This document shows, piece after piece, positions 1 to 7,822 of a stretch of DNA of 15,247 bases (positions within the stretch are counted from its first letter, which is position 1; every line of letters starts with the position of its first letter). The stretch covers positions 1 through 15,247 of the forward strand of contig CALBRY010000273.1 in assembly GCA_937927665.1 (NCBI GenBank), written 5' to 3'. The notes under the pieces were generated by a model. It ran no database searches. It had not been told where the DNA came from and saw only the letters and a list, made by a program, of their open reading frames with translations. The stretch is from an uncultured Chloroflexota bacterium. GTDB taxonomy: Bacteria; Chloroflexota; Anaerolineae; Aggregatilineales; Phototrophicaceae. The position numbers and the translations under genes are program-made.

Positions 1-1165
1 ATTTGAACAGCCCGGCGTCGTCACGAATCTTATACCCCAACCCCGCTGTTGATCCGCCGAAATACTCGCTAACGATGGCGGCGATCATACTGAGCGACGT
101 TGCCACTTTGAGCGCGGAAAAGATGTATGGAAGCGCGCTCGGCAGCCGGAGTTTGCGAAATACAGTGAACGGTGACGCCGCATACGAGGTCATCAACTCC
201 AGCGAAAGCGGATCGACCGAGGTCAACCCTTTCACGGTGCTGATCATCGTCGGAAAGTAGGTCAGCACGGCGACAATGGCGATCTTGCTCGCCGGATTGA
301 GCGCGCCAAACCAGTTATTGAAGATCGGCGCAAGCGCGATAATCGGCACAGCGTTGATCGCGATGGCGATGGGCAGCAGGGCGCGGCTGAACGAGGTAAA
401 ACGCGCCGCCGCAATCCCGGTGATAACACCCGCCCCGCACCCGACGGCGAACCCCCAGAACGCATTCAAGAAGGTGTTCCATCCGGCGCTGAGAAGGCGC
501 GGGTAGGTTTCGATGAATGTGCCGCCGATCACAGTTGGACGCGGCAGCAGAAATTCTTGAATGCTGAACACGCTGATCAGCAGTTCCCAGCTAATCAACA
601 CCAACACCGCGACGATTAACGGCGCGGACTGCCGCCGGATTGCGCTGGTGTAAACTTTGAGGCGTGACCACGGATGCCAGAACGCGAACACGGCGATCAA
701 TGCCGCCCATTCGAGAAATGCCGTCAAGGAAGCATGGGCTTGAAGCTGATCGATCGGCGATGCGTCGTTAAAGCGCGCTGTGAACACCGCGCTGTCGATT
801 CCCATCAGCAACCCGGCAAGGTTGATCTTGAGCAATATCGCCAACGTTACATACAGCGTATAGGCGATTAGGACAACCGCGCCCCCTAGTTTTATGGGAT
901 TACGCCGCCATTCTCGCGGATGACCGATCAACACGGCGGCGGATGCTGCCAGCAAGATCGGGATGACGGGCTGAAGGGTGGCATTCCGAAACGCCGACCC
1001 GAACTGCGTTTCGAAGAGCATGAACGGGTTTTGAATGTGGTACGCCGCGGCGATCAGCAGGATTGTCAGGAGCGCGATCATGTCCGCGCCTAACGCCGGC
1101 GGATGGGTATCCGCGACAACCACCACGGGCGGCTGATTCAGGTCGAGTTTAAGGGTGTTCGCCAT
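1..1165 (-). CDS. ABC transporter permease, NitT/TauT type, long form (partial, 3' end beyond window)
   Basis: Inner-membrane permease of an ABC importer. The frame is open from the ATG at 1165 to the left edge, giving 388 codons without a stop. The C-terminal half is a standard binding-protein-dependent permease domain from about residue 180. It has hydrophobic segments near 182-200, 232-255, 262-282 and 294-312. An EAA-type coupling loop lies near 323-370 (SYAASPFTVFRKLRLPSALP). Family members are usually about 250-300 residues. This one has some 180 extra N-terminal residues with about four further hydrophobic stretches (28-42, 66-81, 93-112, 146-163). The start is 5 bases after the ATPase stop, so the genes are co-transcribed and probably coupled. 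The family imports small anions, sulfonates, pyrimidine precursors or riboflavin; the substrate cannot be read here. Confidence 0.9.
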   Translation of the reverse strand, partial: MANTLKLDLNQPPVVVVADTHPPALGADMIALLTILLIAAAYHIQNPFMLFETQFGSAFRNATLQPVIPILLAASAAVLIGHPREWRRNPIKLGGAVVLIAYTLYVTLAILLKINLAGLLMGIDSAVFTARFNDASPIDQLQAHASLTAFLEWAALIAVFAFWHPWSRLKVYTSAIRRQSAPLIVAVLVLISWELLISVFSIQEFLLPRPTVIGGTFIETYPRLLSAGWNTFLNAFWGFAVGCGAGVITGIAAARFTSFSRALLPIAIAINAVPIIALAPIFNNWFGALNPASKIAIVAVLTYFPTMISTVKGLTSVDPLSLELMTSYAASPFTVFRKLRLPSALPYIFSALKVATSLSMIAAIVSEYFGGSTAGLGYKIRDDAGLFK

Positions 1166-1170
1166 GATGC

Positions 1171-1998
1171 TTATTCGTCAAACCCGTGCTGTGCCATGTG
1201 TCCGCGCAGCGCATGGCGCACCTGACTGGTCAGGTGGAAATAATCATCGTGATCGCGGGTTTCAGGTCCGCGCGGCTGCGGCAGGTGAATATCGATCACC
1301 TCGGCAATTCTGCCGGGGCGCGGCGAAAGGACAACAACTTTGGTCGAAAGATAGACGGCTTCGGCGATGCTGTGCGTCACGAACATGACCGACATTTCGT
1401 GAAATTCCGTCCATATGCTGAGAAGCTCGTTATTCATGCGTTCGCGCGTCATCTCGTCGAGCGCGCCGAACGGCTCATCCATTAAGAGGATGCGCGGCTT
1501 AAAAGCCAGCGCACGGGCGATGCTGACACGCTGCTGCATTCCGCCGGAAAGCTGCCACGGATACTTATTCTCAAAGCCCTTGAGTTCGACCAATTCGAGC
1601 ATTTCGCGGGCGCGGCGATCGCGTTCTTCGCGGGGGAAATTCATGATTTCGAGCGGAAGCTCGACATTTTTCAGAACGGTGCGCCAATCGTAGAGGGTGG
1701 CATTCTGAAAGACAAATCCAGAGTCGCGGGTCTTGCGCGCTTGTGCGGCAGATTTTCCGTTCACCGTGACTGTGCCGCTGGTAGGCTGGACGAGATCGGC
1801 AATCAAGCGTAGGAGGGTGCTTTTTCCACAGCCGGATGGTCCGATCAGCGAGACGAATTCGCCTTCTTTCACATCCAAGTTGATATCATCGAGCGCGTGG
1901 ACGTTTGTGCCGTCCTTGATGCGAAAGGTCTTGGAAACGTTCTTGAGCGAGATGATGGTCGTCACAGTTGCTTGCTTTCTACGGGCTTTCGTTGACAT
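1171..1998 (-). CDS. ABC transporter ATP-binding protein, NitT/TauT (SsuB/TauB) family
   Basis: Cytoplasmic ATPase that powers the importer formed with the two flanking permeases. All nucleotide-binding motifs are intact in the 275-residue product: Walker A GPSGCGKST at 53-61, Q-loop Gln98, signature LSGGMQQR at 150-157, Walker B ILLMDE at 170-175, D-loop ALD and switch His209 (VTHS). The EPFGALDEMTRE stretch is typical of the SsuB/TauB/ThiZ group. The ATG at 1998 overlaps the last 20 bases of the upstream permease gene. No clear Shine-Dalgarno precedes it, so translation probably depends on coupling; a GTG at codon 12 is an alternative start. The family is certain; the substrate is not. Confidence 0.95.
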   Translation of the reverse strand: MSTKARRKQATVTTIISLKNVSKTFRIKDGTNVHALDDINLDVKEGEFVSLIGPSGCGKSTLLRLIADLVQPTSGTVTVNGKSAAQARKTRDSGFVFQNATLYDWRTVLKNVELPLEIMNFPREERDRRAREMLELVELKGFENKYPWQLSGGMQQRVSIARALAFKPRILLMDEPFGALDEMTRERMNNELLSIWTEFHEMSVMFVTHSIAEAVYLSTKVVVLSPRPGRIAEVIDIHLPQPRGPETRDHDDYFHLTSQVRHALRGHMAQHGFDE

Positions 1999-2887
1999 GC
2001 CAGCGGATGACGAGGCGCTCCACCAGCGCGACGGCGGCGAAAAACAGCATACCGATCAATCCGGCGGCGACGATCGTCGCAAACAGGCGCGGCGGCGATT
2101 GGTTGTAGTAGCGGGAAAAGTTGAGAATGGCGATCCCCAAGCCGTTTTGAATGCCGGAGGGAAGTTCACCGATGATCGCACCGACAACGCTGCTGGTCGC
2201 GCTGATCTTGAGCGCGGTAAAGATTTGCGGCAGCGCATTGGGGAGCCTGAGCTTGATCAAGATTTGGATGTGTGAGGCTGCATAGGTCTGCATCAATTCA
2301 AGCGCTGTTTGGGGAACAGAGGTCAAGCCGCGCAGCGTGTAGATCGTCACCGGAAAGAAGGTCAAATAGGCGGCGATGATGGGCACAGCGAGTTCGACGT
2401 TTCCGGCGCGCCCCATCCAGATCACGATCATAGGCGCGATCGCAAGGATCGGCACGGTTTGCGATGCGACGACATACGGCAGCAAGCCGCGCTGCATCAA
2501 GCGTGAATGGGCGAAAATCAATGCCAGAATGAAGCCGATCACCCCGCCGATGACAAAGCCCTGCACCGCCGCCCAAAGCGTGAATAAACCCGCGCTGATC
2601 AACATTTGATACAAGGGCTCACCGTTGCGTTGGGCAGGTTCGCCAAATGCGCGGGCAATATCGCTTAGATGGGGCAGTTGTGCATCATTGAATAGGGAAA
2701 TGTCGATTGTCGTCCCGGCGATGGTGAGGGTGTAGTTATTCGCTTCTGCAAATGCTTTCCCGCCTTCCCAGAAAAGCCCAAGCGCAGCAACAATGAGGAT
2801 AGAGATGAAAAGGACTCGAAATTGACCCCACTCGATGCGGGGCGAAGCAGGACGCGGTGAAGCAGGTTGTGCTGTGTTGGCAGCCAT
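1979..2887 (-). CDS. ABC transporter permease, NitT/TauT type
   Basis: First gene of the transporter operon, encoding a 302-residue inner-membrane permease from the ATG at 2887. A TTG at 2938 in the same frame would add 17 residues, but the added stretch is polar and has no better ribosome site. Hydrophobic segments lie near 25-42, 101-124, 136-158, 164-186, 227-242 and 268-290. The EAA-type loop that docks on the ATPase is at about 197-240 (TYAASHIQILIKLRLPNALP). An extracytoplasmic loop of about 50 residues follows the first segment. The protein resembles the C-terminal half of the other permease, so the pore is probably a heterodimer. The binding protein is not in the window and may lie beyond the left edge. 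Confidence 0.92.
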   Translation of the reverse strand: MAANTAQPASPRPASPRIEWGQFRVLFISILIVAALGLFWEGGKAFAEANNYTLTIAGTTIDISLFNDAQLPHLSDIARAFGEPAQRNGEPLYQMLISAGLFTLWAAVQGFVIGGVIGFILALIFAHSRLMQRGLLPYVVASQTVPILAIAPMIVIWMGRAGNVELAVPIIAAYLTFFPVTIYTLRGLTSVPQTALELMQTYAASHIQILIKLRLPNALPQIFTALKISATSSVVGAIIGELPSGIQNGLGIAILNFSRYYNQSPPRLFATIVAAGLIGMLFFAAVALVERLVIRWHVNESP

Positions 2888-3241
2888 AACGCTCAGTGTG
2901 TGTGATCTCTTGGATAAGCGAACGGCGAATGTTGGCAAAGATTACAGACTGAGATGTATTGTATAAACAATTGTGGAGATTCGCCAAATCATCAAAATCG
3001 ACAAACAAACGCCGAGTTCTTTGGCGATTCCTGCGCTGGCAGATGCGCGGAAAGTTAGCGGGGTAATGGAAAACAGGTCATACGTCACGCCTTTTGTGTT
3101 GAATTGAAGTCAATGCTATGACTTTTGTAATGAATTTGGCAGATTCTAGCGTCGAGATAGCGACACGATAGTCGTTCAATGCCACAATGGATAACAGTCG
3201 AACGGCTAGATAATCGTTGAATAACTGGATGTATTGCATTG
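2888..3241. other. divergent intergenic spacer (354 bp)
   Basis: Spacer between the ABC operon and the divergently transcribed kinase gene. It is more AT-rich than the surrounding genes. It holds the candidate transporter promoter listed separately. No convincing TPP or FMN riboswitch was found on the minus strand. No strong promoter for the kinase could be picked; GATAAT near 3209 lacks a good -35 partner. Short open frames here have poor codon usage and no supporting motifs. Confidence 0.6.
2958..2987 (-). promoter_or_regulatory. candidate sigma70-type promoter for the ABC transporter operon, with operator-like inverted repeat
   Basis: Read on the minus strand, TTGGCG (2987-2982) is followed after 18 bases by TACAAT (2963-2958). 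These match the -35 and -10 consensus at 4/6 and 5/6 positions. The start point would fall about 60 bases before the ATG at 2887. The -10 box overlaps a perfect 5+5 inverted repeat, ATTGT-ATAA-ACAAT, at 2958-2971, which could be a regulator site. This is read by eye only. Confidence 0.4.
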
Positions 3242-5167
3242 ATGGATGGCAAACCCCTATCAATTGGCGGATACAGGTTAGATTATCTGCTCGCTCGCGG
3301 TGGCAGAGCGCGTGTATACCGAGCTTTTCAGCCCGCTGAACAGCGCGAAATCGCCCTCAAACTCATTCACCTCGAACCCGATTTCAGCGAAAACGCGCAG
3401 TTCCTCGCCCGCTTTGCGGCGGAGGCACGCATCATCGCCACGCTTGAGCATTTGCATATCGTCTCGATCTACGATTACGGGATCGATGCCGAAACGGGCA
3501 GCGCTTTTTTCGCGATGCGGATGATGCGCGGCGGTACGCTGGCAGACGCAATCAAAGCGGGGCGGCTTTCCCGCGATCGTATTTCGCTGATCTTTAAGCA
3601 GATCGCTTCAGGGCTGGAGTACGCTCACAGTCGGGGCGTGATTCACTGCGACTTGAAGCCGAGTAATATCCTGCTGGATGAGCATGGAAACGCCTATCTG
3701 GCAGATTTCGGGATGGCGCAGCTTATGATGGGCGCAGAGACGGATACGGCGACCGGCATACGCGGGACTCCGGCGTATCTCGCACCGGAACAGATCGGCG
3801 CGGGATCGATTGATGCGCGCACCGATGTGTACAGTCTCGGTTTGATTTTGTACGAAATGTTCACCGGAAAACCTGCCTTTACCAGCCGTGACGGTAGTGT
3901 AACGGCGATGCTGACCAAACAGCTTTATCACACCCCTCCCCCACTGCATCAAATCAACCATGCCGTACCCGCACAAGTAGAAGCGGTGATCGATCAGGCG
4001 ATCCGCAAAGCGCCGGAAGATCGGTTTGCGTCGATTTCGGCGCTGCGTGACGGATTCATCAATGCGATGGAAGGTTGGGAACTCCGCAAGACAAAGGGCT
4101 ACCAGTATTTCACCGTGTTTATGATCCTCGTCGGGCTGCTGGTGACGGTGATCGGGGTCGCCAGCGCGATCGAATTTGACCCGAACCGGACTTACTTTCA
4201 CGATACGGCGGTACGGTGGGGTATGAGCGGCATACCCGCGGATGCTAATCCTACCGAGCAAGAAATCGAACAGGCGCAGTTGGCATTTAGGGACAACGGC
4301 TTTATCGGGTATATCTCGTGTTCGAACGATAATCCGGCGACAACTTCGACAATCAACGAGATGGCGTTACTGGCGAACACGTACAGGATCGGCTACCGGG
4401 TTTATGATGCCCAGCGCGATGTGTATACGCTGGTGACACAAATGCAGATTGCCCGTGCCGATGGCGCGCGTGCGTTAATCGTGTGTTCGCTCAACGCCGA
4501 ACTGATCGACGTCGCTATCCGCCAAGCGGCAGATGCAGGACTGCCGATTGTGGCGTTTAGCAACGTGCCGATTGACGGCGCGGTGACGGTCATCAACGAT
4601 AACGAGAACACCGGACATGTTCTGGGAGAAGCGGCGGCACGTTACGCGCTGACGTACTATGCAAATCCCGCCGCGCTGACTGCCATCGTGATGACCGATC
4701 GCTATTCGGATATTATGGGGGCGCGTGCTCACGGATTGATCGCCGGATTATTGGATGGCGCAGAACTCGCCGCGATGCGGATCATGGACGCGGCAGTTTC
4801 CAGTGATACCGAACGCGCGAGGGAATACATTCAAAATCTGCTGCAATACACCGCGCCGTTTCATTTTGTTCTGACGGCGAATGATGCAACCACGCTCGGC
4901 GTGATCAACGCGCTTGAAATGGCGGGTATTCCACCGGCAGCACATGATCCAATGACGGTTAATCTGTTCGTGGTTTCGAGCGGAACGAATGCCCCGACAT
5001 GGCTTGAAGAAGGGCGCTTTGTGCGCGGCTACGTCGAAATCAACCGCCGCTTGACCGCGGAAACCGCCGTGCGCGCCATCATCAAATTGATGGGCGGCGG
5101 ATCTCTGCCGGAAATGCTCATGATCCCTGCCGGAGAACTCATCATCGAAAGTCAACTGCATGATTGA
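3242..5167 (+). CDS. transmembrane Ser/Thr protein kinase with extracellular type I periplasmic-binding-protein sensor
   Basis: Predicted receptor kinase. Residue numbers count from a TTG one codon upstream (3239); the ATG at 3242 is preferred. Residues 11-275 form a Hanks-type kinase: glycine loop ARGGRARVY (19-27), Lys41, alpha-C Glu62, catalytic loop HCDLKPSN (136-143), DFG (156-158), APE (182-184) and Asp196. The HRD arginine is cysteine, so it is a non-RD kinase. One membrane segment spans about 291-311. Residues about 350-640 resemble the RbsB-like sugar-binding fold (GLPIVAFSN at 434-442, then VINDNENTGH near 451-460), which would lie outside the membrane. There is no signal peptide or lipobox. 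The likely role is to bind a small ligand outside and phosphorylate cytoplasmic proteins; ligand and targets are unknown. The gene stands alone, divergent from the ABC operon. Confidence 0.93.
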   Translation: MDGKPLSIGGYRLDYLLARGGRARVYRAFQPAEQREIALKLIHLEPDFSENAQFLARFAAEARIIATLEHLHIVSIYDYGIDAETGSAFFAMRMMRGGTLADAIKAGRLSRDRISLIFKQIASGLEYAHSRGVIHCDLKPSNILLDEHGNAYLADFGMAQLMMGAETDTATGIRGTPAYLAPEQIGAGSIDARTDVYSLGLILYEMFTGKPAFTSRDGSVTAMLTKQLYHTPPPLHQINHAVPAQVEAVIDQAIRKAPEDRFASISALRDGFINAMEGWELRKTKGYQYFTVFMILVGLLVTVIGVASAIEFDPNRTYFHDTAVRWGMSGIPADANPTEQEIEQAQLAFRDNGFIGYISCSNDNPATTSTINEMALLANTYRIGYRVYDAQRDVYTLVTQMQIARADGARALIVCSLNAELIDVAIRQAADAGLPIVAFSNVPIDGAVTVINDNENTGHVLGEAAARYALTYYANPAALTAIVMTDRYSDIMGARAHGLIAGLLDGAELAAMRIMDAAVSSDTERAREYIQNLLQYTAPFHFVLTANDATTLGVINALEMAGIPPAAHDPMTVNLFVVSSGTNAPTWLEEGRFVRGYVEINRRLTAETAVRAIIKLMGGGSLPEMLMIPAGELIIESQLHD

Positions 5168-5338
5168 GGCGTTCTCGAAAAAGGCATCAAAACCACTCGC
5201 CCGGCTTGTTCCGCAAACAACGCTGCAAATCGGGTTTTAAGCATGTGTTGGTTTATCGGGGCACTTGCCGATCAGGTATGCAGTAAGCGACAATAGGGCT
5301 TATTGAATCGGGTTTTTTAGTAAGCACCTCTTGAGAAA

Positions 5339-6535
5339 ATGACCTTTCCCCCTTTGGCATCTTCTGGCGCGCTGGCTGGCGTCCGCGTGGCTGATTTCAC
5401 CCGTGTGTTGGCGGGTCCCTTCTGCACGATGATGCTTGCAGACCTCGGCGCAGATGTGATCAAAATTGAAGACCCGGTGCTTGGCGATGAAACGCGCCAT
5501 TGGGGTCCCCCGTGGACGGACAACGGCTTAAGCGCGTATTACACCAGCATCAACCGGAATAAGCGGGCGATCACGCTTGATCTCAAAAGCGCGGAGGGGC
5601 AAGAAATCGCGCGAAAGGTCATTGCCAGCAGCGAGATTGTGGTCGAAAACTTCAAACCGGGCGGGATGGCGGCATTCGGATTAGGTTACGCAAACGCGGC
5701 GGAAATTAAGCCGACGATCGTGTATGCCAGCATTACGGGATACGGTCAAACCGGACCGTACTGCGACCGCCCCGGCTATGACTTCGTGGTGCAATCGATG
5801 AGCGGCTTAATGGCGATCACGGGTGCGCAGGACGGCGAACCGCACAAGGTCGGCGTGGCGATTTCGGACGTGACGGCGGGATTGTTCGCGGCGACATCGA
5901 TTCTGGCGGCGTTGATCCATGCGCGGGCAACGGGCGAAGGTCAGCATCTGGATATTGCACTGCTGGATACGCAGATCGCGGCGCTGGTGAATGTCGCGGC
6001 GAGTGCGCTGATCAGTGGGCAACCGCCTCGCCGTTACGGCAACGCGCATCCGAGCATCGTTCCGTATCAACCGTTCAAAGCGGCGGATGCGCTGTTTTCG
6101 CTTGCCGTTGGGAATGACCGCCAATTTCGCCAGTTGTGCGCGCTGATCGATCACCCGGAATGGGCGGATGATCCCCGTTTTGCCACCAATCCGGCGCGGG
6201 TTAAACACCGCGACGTGCTGATCGCATGGTTGGAGCAGGTGTTTATTACGCGGTCAGCGGCGGATTGGGTCGAAGCGCTCAACGAGGTGGGCATTCCGGC
6301 GGGGCGGCTGAATACGCTCACGGAAATGCTGGCAGATCCGCATGTGGAGGCGCGAGGCTTAGTTACCGAAGTGGGCGGGATTCCGATGATTGCGCCGCCG
6401 ATCCACTTCAGCGCGACTCCGCCAACGGTGCGGAGCGCTCCACCCGCGCACGGGGAACATACCAGCGCGGTTTTATCCGAATTGGGATACGCGGCGGCGG
6501 AGATTGCGGAACTGCGCGTCCGCAAGGTGATTTAG
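5339..6535 (+). CDS. CaiB/BaiF family (class III) CoA-transferase
   Basis: Cytoplasmic enzyme that moves CoA between carboxylic acids through an aspartyl-anhydride intermediate. The 398-residue length is typical for the family. The N-terminal signature GVRVADFTRVLAGPFCTMML (14-33), LADLGADVIKIEDP (33-46), the NRNKRAITLDLK stretch (72-83) and ENFKPGGM (103-110) are present. The catalytic aspartate is probably Asp177 in GVAISDVTAG. Substrates differ widely in this family (carnitine, formyl, succinyl, mesaconyl and others) and are not readable here. No partner dehydrogenase or hydratase lies beside it. The ATG at 5339 has no clear Shine-Dalgarno. A weak promoter-like pair lies upstream: TTGCCG at 5265, 18 bases, then GACAAT at 5289. 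Confidence 0.93.
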   Translation: MTFPPLASSGALAGVRVADFTRVLAGPFCTMMLADLGADVIKIEDPVLGDETRHWGPPWTDNGLSAYYTSINRNKRAITLDLKSAEGQEIARKVIASSEIVVENFKPGGMAAFGLGYANAAEIKPTIVYASITGYGQTGPYCDRPGYDFVVQSMSGLMAITGAQDGEPHKVGVAISDVTAGLFAATSILAALIHARATGEGQHLDIALLDTQIAALVNVAASALISGQPPRRYGNAHPSIVPYQPFKAADALFSLAVGNDRQFRQLCALIDHPEWADDPRFATNPARVKHRDVLIAWLEQVFITRSAADWVEALNEVGIPAGRLNTLTEMLADPHVEARGLVTEVGGIPMIAPPIHFSATPPTVRSAPPAHGEHTSAVLSELGYAAAEIAELRVRKVI

Positions 6536-6624
6536 GAAAGTTAAAAGTGAAAAAATGCAGCCGCGGGAAAGTATGCAAATGAACCATGCTTTTGACTTTT
6601 TCGTTTTAACTGAATGATCTATCT

Positions 6625-6629
6625 AAGGA
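6625..6629 (+). promoter_or_regulatory. ribosome binding site deciding the P1 peptidase start
   Basis: AAGGA lies 8 bases before the ATG at 6638. The earlier in-frame ATG at 6614 has no such site, so 6638 is preferred. Confidence 0.6.
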
Positions 6630-6637
6630 ATTCACGA

Positions 6638-7780
6638 ATGCGTTTAAGAGATTTAGGCGCGATACCGGGGCGTTTGCCCACGGGAGCGAAAAATGCGATC
6701 ACGGATGTGCCGGGGGTGCGCGTCGGTCATGTGACGCGGATCGAAGGCGAAGGAAAGCTCGTGGAAGGCACGGGACCGATCCGCACGGGTGTGACAGCGA
6801 TCCTGCCGCACACGGGCAATTTGTATGATGACAAAGTTTCCGGCGGTGTGTGCAGCATCAACGGATTCGGCAAAGCGACCGGATTTGAACAAATCCGCAC
6901 ACGCGGGCAGATCGAAACGCCGATTTTGCTCACGAATACACTGGCGATCAGCCGGACGGCGGACGCGGTGATCGGCTATATGTTGGAGACGAATCCGGGG
7001 ATCGGCTTGACGAGCGGCACGGTGAATCCGGTTGTCGGGGAATGCTTCGACGGCTTTTTGAATGATACACGCGGGCGGCATATCCACGCGGAACATGTGC
7101 GCCATGCGATCATGTCGGCTTCGGATGATGTGCAAGAAGGCTGTGTCGGCGCGGGTACGGGGACAAGCGCGTTCGGGTTCAAAGGCGGGATCGGGACAAG
7201 TTCGCGCGCGGTCGATGGCGGGACGTATACGGTCGGCGCACTGGTGCAGAGCAATTACGGCATCCGGGCTGAACTCACGATCATGGGTGCGCCTATCGGC
7301 AAGCATCTTTTGCACGGTTATCTTCCGGTTGCGGGCGAAGGATCACAGCAGGGGTATGTGAAAGAACAAGCGCCGACGCTGAAAGACACCGAAGGCGGCG
7401 GATCGATCATGATGGTGATCGCCACCGATGCGCCGCTTGATTCGCGGCAGTTGACGCGGATGGCGATGCGGGCGGCGTTCGGGTTGGCGCGCACGGGCAC
7501 GATCAGCCATGACAGCAGCGGCGATTTTGTGATCGCTTTTTCGACAACGCACCGATGGGCGCACCAAACCGAGCGGCGGATCGAAGTGGTCAACCGCGTG
7601 CCGGAAGGCAGCCCGGTGATGAATCAGTTATTTCAAGCGGTGGTCGAAGCGATTGAAGAAGCGATTTTGAACTCACTCGTCGCCGCGCGCACGATGATCG
7701 GACGCGACGGAAATACGCTTTACGCGCTCCCGCACGAAGTCTTAATTGAGCGGCTGAAGCATCACCGGATTATTGAGTAA
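6638..7780 (+). CDS. P1 family peptidase (DmpA/BapA-like aminopeptidase)
   Basis: N-terminal-nucleophile hydrolase of MEROPS family P1, which removes N-terminal D- or beta-amino acids from amides and short peptides after self-cleavage into two chains. The 380-residue protein begins MRLRDLG and continues with the family signature NAITDVPGVRVGH (19-31). It has the glycine-rich GCVGAGTG...FGFKGGIGTSSR block at 168-190. The cleavage site and nucleophilic serine should be in GTSSR (186-190). QSNYG (204-208) and GGGSIMM (253-259) match positions that hold active-site residues in relatives. An ATG at 6614 would add 8 residues, but the Shine-Dalgarno favours 6638. No signal peptide is visible. It lies about 100 bases after the CoA-transferase gene, with no clear functional link. 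Confidence 0.94.
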   Translation: MRLRDLGAIPGRLPTGAKNAITDVPGVRVGHVTRIEGEGKLVEGTGPIRTGVTAILPHTGNLYDDKVSGGVCSINGFGKATGFEQIRTRGQIETPILLTNTLAISRTADAVIGYMLETNPGIGLTSGTVNPVVGECFDGFLNDTRGRHIHAEHVRHAIMSASDDVQEGCVGAGTGTSAFGFKGGIGTSSRAVDGGTYTVGALVQSNYGIRAELTIMGAPIGKHLLHGYLPVAGEGSQQGYVKEQAPTLKDTEGGGSIMMVIATDAPLDSRQLTRMAMRAAFGLARTGTISHDSSGDFVIAFSTTHRWAHQTERRIEVVNRVPEGSPVMNQLFQAVVEAIEEAILNSLVAARTMIGRDGNTLYALPHEVLIERLKHHRIIE

Positions 7781-7788
7781 CGTTTCTT

Positions 7789-7816
7789 GGGCGGCGCGCG
7801 AGCCGCCCCTACAGGG
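7789..7816. repeat. GC-rich REP-like palindrome, copy 1
   Basis: GGGCGGC-GCGCGA-GCCGCCC forms a strong stem, followed by CTACAGGGG. On the minus strand it contains TAGGGGCGGCTCGC, 14 bases identical to the palindrome at 15044-15066. It fills most of the 42-base gap between the P1 peptidase and translin genes, and its right flank supplies the translin ribosome site. It could fold in the transcript and affect translin expression. Confidence 0.65.
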
Positions 7817-7822
7817 GAACCT

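Noticed and set aside
3020..3075. Possible TPP riboswitch on the minus strand (CTGCCAGCGCAGGAA resembles its 3' end)
   Set aside because: The CTGAGA and ACCTGATCTGGATAATGCC core blocks are missing, so the match is only to a short tail.
2942..3110. Stop-free stretch on the minus strand of about 50 codons containing AGIAKELG, as a gene remnant
   Set aside because: No start codon or recognisable domain; the length is within chance for this composition.
3608..4261. Long open frame (217 codons) antisense to the kinase gene
   Set aside because: It lies wholly opposite a well-supported kinase frame and shows no domain motif; it is a shadow of codon bias in GC-rich DNA.
5254..5271. ATCGG...CCGAT hairpin after the kinase gene as a terminator
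   Set aside because: Only a 5-base stem with no following T run.
6653..7315. Long open frame antisense to the P1 peptidase gene
   Set aside because: Rich in Arg, His and Asp with no motifs, as expected for an antisense shadow of a conserved gene.
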